Source of the DNA: Phototrophicales bacterium
Lineage (GTDB): Bacteria > Chloroflexota > Anaerolineae > Aggregatilineales > Phototrophicaceae
DNA: 7,508 bases
Assembly (NCBI GenBank): GCA_002794515.1
Contig: PGTJ01000114.1
Coordinates: 1-7,508, forward strand
Reading direction: 5' to 3'
The position numbers were made by a program, and so were the translations under genes. Of the stretch, positions 5,783 to 7,508 are shown one piece after another. Below the pieces are notes generated by a model. The model had not been told where the DNA came from. It worked only from the letters and a program-made list of their open reading frames with translations, and did no database searches. Numbering within the stretch: position 1 is the first letter of the stretch; the number at the start of each line of letters is the position of its first letter.

Positions 5783-6667
5783 ATGCACGGTAAAGTATGT
5801 ATTGTGACAGGCGCGACCAACGGAATCGGCGAGGTGACGGCGCACCAACTCGCCAACATGGGGGCGACGGTTGTGGTTGTGGGGCGCAATCGGCAAAAAA
5901 CGGCACAGGTTGTGGAAGACATCAAACGCGCCAGTGGCAATCCGCATGTCGATGGCATCATCGCCGATTTATCGGTTGGTGCCGATGTGATGCGCCTTGC
6001 CCGTGAATTTCGGGCGAGATATAACCGCTTAGATGTGTTGGTCAATAATGCAGGGGCGCTCATCCTCACCCATGAAACCACACCCGACGGCTTAGAGATG
6101 ACCTTTGCCCTCAACCACATGAGTTATTTCACCCTGACCAATGCCTTGTTGGATATGCTCATCGCTAGTGGCACATCCGAACAAAAGGCGCGCATTGTCA
6201 ATGTATCATCGGTGCTTCATGCCCGCTATGCGCTAGATTTTAATCAGCTACAAGTCACGGGGTCGCCATTCAATGGATACAAAGCCTATTGCCAATCCAA
6301 ATTGATGAATGTTATGTTCACCTACGAATTGAATAAACGCCTACAAGCACAACATGCCCCTGTGACGGTGAATGCCTTGCACCCAGGGGTGATTAAGAGT
6401 GGCTTTGCCAAAAATAATACCAAAGGCATATGGGGGGTGATTATGCCCATCTTTTTACCTTTATATTTTTGGCGCATCACCCCCGAAGAAGGGGCAAAGA
6501 CACAAATCTACTTGGCGACATCACCCGATGTAGAAGGGGTGAGTGGCAAATATTTTGATAAATGTAAACCTGTCCCTAGCAGTCCTGCATCGATGGTCGA
6601 GGCAGATTGGCAAAAGTTGTGGATAGCCAGTGAACAGATTGATGCAGATCGATTGAAAAAAGGATGA
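5783..6667 (+). CDS. Short-chain dehydrogenase/reductase, retinol-dehydrogenase-like (first of tandem pair)
   Basis: A 294-residue NAD(P)-dependent oxidoreductase of the classical SDR fold. The dinucleotide-binding motif is TGATNGIG (9-16). R35 after the second strand (GRNRQK) suggests NADP(H). D62 lies in ADLS, the structural NNAG is at 88-91, and the catalytic tetrad is N111, S142/S143 (VNVSS), Y169 and K173 (YCQSK). HPG (200-202) and the C-terminal SPDVEGVSGKYFDKCKP (247-263) are typical of the retinol dehydrogenase/WW-domain oxidoreductase branch, which acts on hydrophobic alcohols, aldehydes or ketones. The true substrate is unknown; retinol itself is unlikely in a bacterium. The start is fixed by AGAGGGA just 2 nt upstream (close, but the only candidate) and by the paralogue downstream also beginning MHG. 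It forms an operon with the next gene, 5 nt away. Confidence 0.92.
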   Translation: MHGKVCIVTGATNGIGEVTAHQLANMGATVVVVGRNRQKTAQVVEDIKRASGNPHVDGIIADLSVGADVMRLAREFRARYNRLDVLVNNAGALILTHETTPDGLEMTFALNHMSYFTLTNALLDMLIASGTSEQKARIVNVSSVLHARYALDFNQLQVTGSPFNGYKAYCQSKLMNVMFTYELNKRLQAQHAPVTVNALHPGVIKSGFAKNNTKGIWGVIMPIFLPLYFWRITPEEGAKTQIYLATSPDVEGVSGKYFDKCKPVPSSPASMVEADWQKLWIASEQIDADRLKKG

Positions 6668-6672
6668 TAACC

Positions 6673-7508
6673 ATGCACGGGCGAGTATGTATGGTGACAG
6701 GCGCGACCAACGGGCTAGGTGAGGTGACAGCGCTCGAATTGGCAAAATTGGGCGCGACAGTGGTGATTATCGGGCGCAATGAAGATAAAGCCAAGGCGAC
6801 CATCACCAAAATTCAATCGGCGGTGGCGAATGCCGATGTGGGGTATCTCATCGCCGATTTATCGCTCATGTCACAGGTTAAACAGGTGGCAGATGAATTT
6901 CGGGCGAAATATGATCGTTTAGATGTGCTGGTTAACAATGCTGGCATGATTTTTGATAAGCGAATCGAAACTGCCGAAGGCTTAGAGATGACCTTCGCCC
7001 TCAATCATATGAGTTATTTTTATCTCACCAACTTGCTCTTCGATATGCTCAAAGCCAGTGGCACATCAGCGAAGCATTCACGCATTGTCAATGTGTCATC
7101 GAACCTACATCGGATTGGCGCATTCAATTTTGAAGATATCCAAAACAAAAAACGGTATATCGGCGTGTTGGCATATGGTCAAACCAAGTGTATGAATGTC
7201 TTGCACGCTTACGAATTACATCGGCGGTTATCGGCTGAACAGGCATATGTCACCGCGAATGCCTTACATCCGGGCGGTGTGCGAACAGGATTTGGGACGA
7301 ATACCACTGGCATAGCGCGCTCGGTGCTTCGTTTTTTGCGTTGGTTATCTTTTTCTCCTGAGCAAGGCGCAAAGACGCAAATTTATTTGGCTAGCTCGCC
7401 CGATGTGGAAGGTGTGAGCGGTGGATATTTTGTCATGTCTAAGCCCAAACAACCCAGTCGGTTTGCACGGGATGCACAAAATGGCAAACGATTATGGACA
7501 TATAGCGA
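6673..7508 (+). CDS. Short-chain dehydrogenase/reductase, paralogue of the preceding gene; C-terminus beyond window
   Basis: An open frame of 278 codons that runs off the right edge without a stop. It has the same SDR layout: TGATNGLG (9-16), R35, D62, NNAG (88-91), N111, S142/S143, Y168 and K172 (YGQTK), then HPGG (199-202). By my hand alignment it matches the upstream SDR at 90 of the first 146 residues (about 62%), and the DNA also shares long identical tracts, so this is a tandem duplication. Differences concentrate in the substrate side: after NNAG, between the catalytic Ser and Tyr, and the C-terminal region, where FDKCKP of the first copy is replaced by FVMSKP. AAGGA (6660-6664), inside the end of the upstream gene, is 8 nt before the ATG, so the two are probably cotranscribed. 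By comparison with the first copy, about 15-20 residues are missing. The two enzymes probably act on different but related substrates. Confidence 0.9.
   Translation, partial: MHGRVCMVTGATNGLGEVTALELAKLGATVVIIGRNEDKAKATITKIQSAVANADVGYLIADLSLMSQVKQVADEFRAKYDRLDVLVNNAGMIFDKRIETAEGLEMTFALNHMSYFYLTNLLFDMLKASGTSAKHSRIVNVSSNLHRIGAFNFEDIQNKKRYIGVLAYGQTKCMNVLHAYELHRRLSAEQAYVTANALHPGGVRTGFGTNTTGIARSVLRFLRWLSFSPEQGAKTQIYLASSPDVEGVSGGYFVMSKPKQPSRFARDAQNGKRLWTYS

Noticed and set aside
5704..6120. 138-codon open frame on the minus strand over the start of the first SDR
   Set aside because: It lies opposite the cofactor-binding half of the SDR; a similar antisense frame occurs over the second SDR, as expected from duplicated sense sequence.
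5783..7508. SDR pair plus FAD oxidase as an ether-lipid pathway
   Set aside because: The genes are separated by about 4 kb and unrelated genes, and SDR sequence alone does not indicate acyl-DHAP reduction.

Overview
The window is ordinary bacterial chromosome: compact single genes and a short operon, with Shine-Dalgarno sites, about 50% GC in the genes and visibly AT-rich intergenic DNA. No gene fixes the phylum. The gene set (an AGPS-like FAD oxidase, a K+-independent H+-pyrophosphatase, retinol-dehydrogenase-like SDRs) and the protein style would fit a Chloroflexota-type bacterium, but that is a guess from general familiarity, not a marker-based call.

Layout, left to right. (1) Bases 1-80, minus strand: the first 26 codons of a DNA methyltransferase, cut by the window edge and much AT-richer (about 26% GC) than the rest. 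(2) Bases 81-190: a divergent intergenic region in which a 9-bp inverted repeat carries two candidate -10 boxes that face each other. (3) 191-1786, plus: an FAD-binding oxidase of the alkyl-DHAP synthase (AGPS)/GlcD type. (4) 1787-1909: a convergent gap with two similar bulged hairpins, one in the sense of each flanking gene. (5) 1910-2659, minus: type I methionine aminopeptidase with all five metal ligands. (6) 2660-2876: a divergent promoter region. (7) 2877-5384, plus: a membrane-bound H+-translocating pyrophosphatase with K+-independence signature residues and a long TM2-TM3 loop. (8) 5385-5782: a 398-bp gap holding a terminator-like hairpin and two further foldable segments. (9) 5783-6667 and 6673-end, plus: two tandem, clearly duplicated short-chain dehydrogenases in one operon, the second cut by the window edge.

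The genes do not form one obvious pathway. The pyrophosphatase conserves energy from PPi. The aminopeptidase is a housekeeping protein-maturation enzyme. The oxidase and SDRs are probably lipid or hydrophobic-metabolite redox enzymes of unknown substrate. I found no CRISPR array, rRNA, recognisable tRNA, transposase or phage gene. The most interesting signals are non-coding: the paired 3'-end hairpins with covarying stems, the face-to-face promoters between the methyltransferase and the oxidase, and the foldable leader ahead of the SDR operon.
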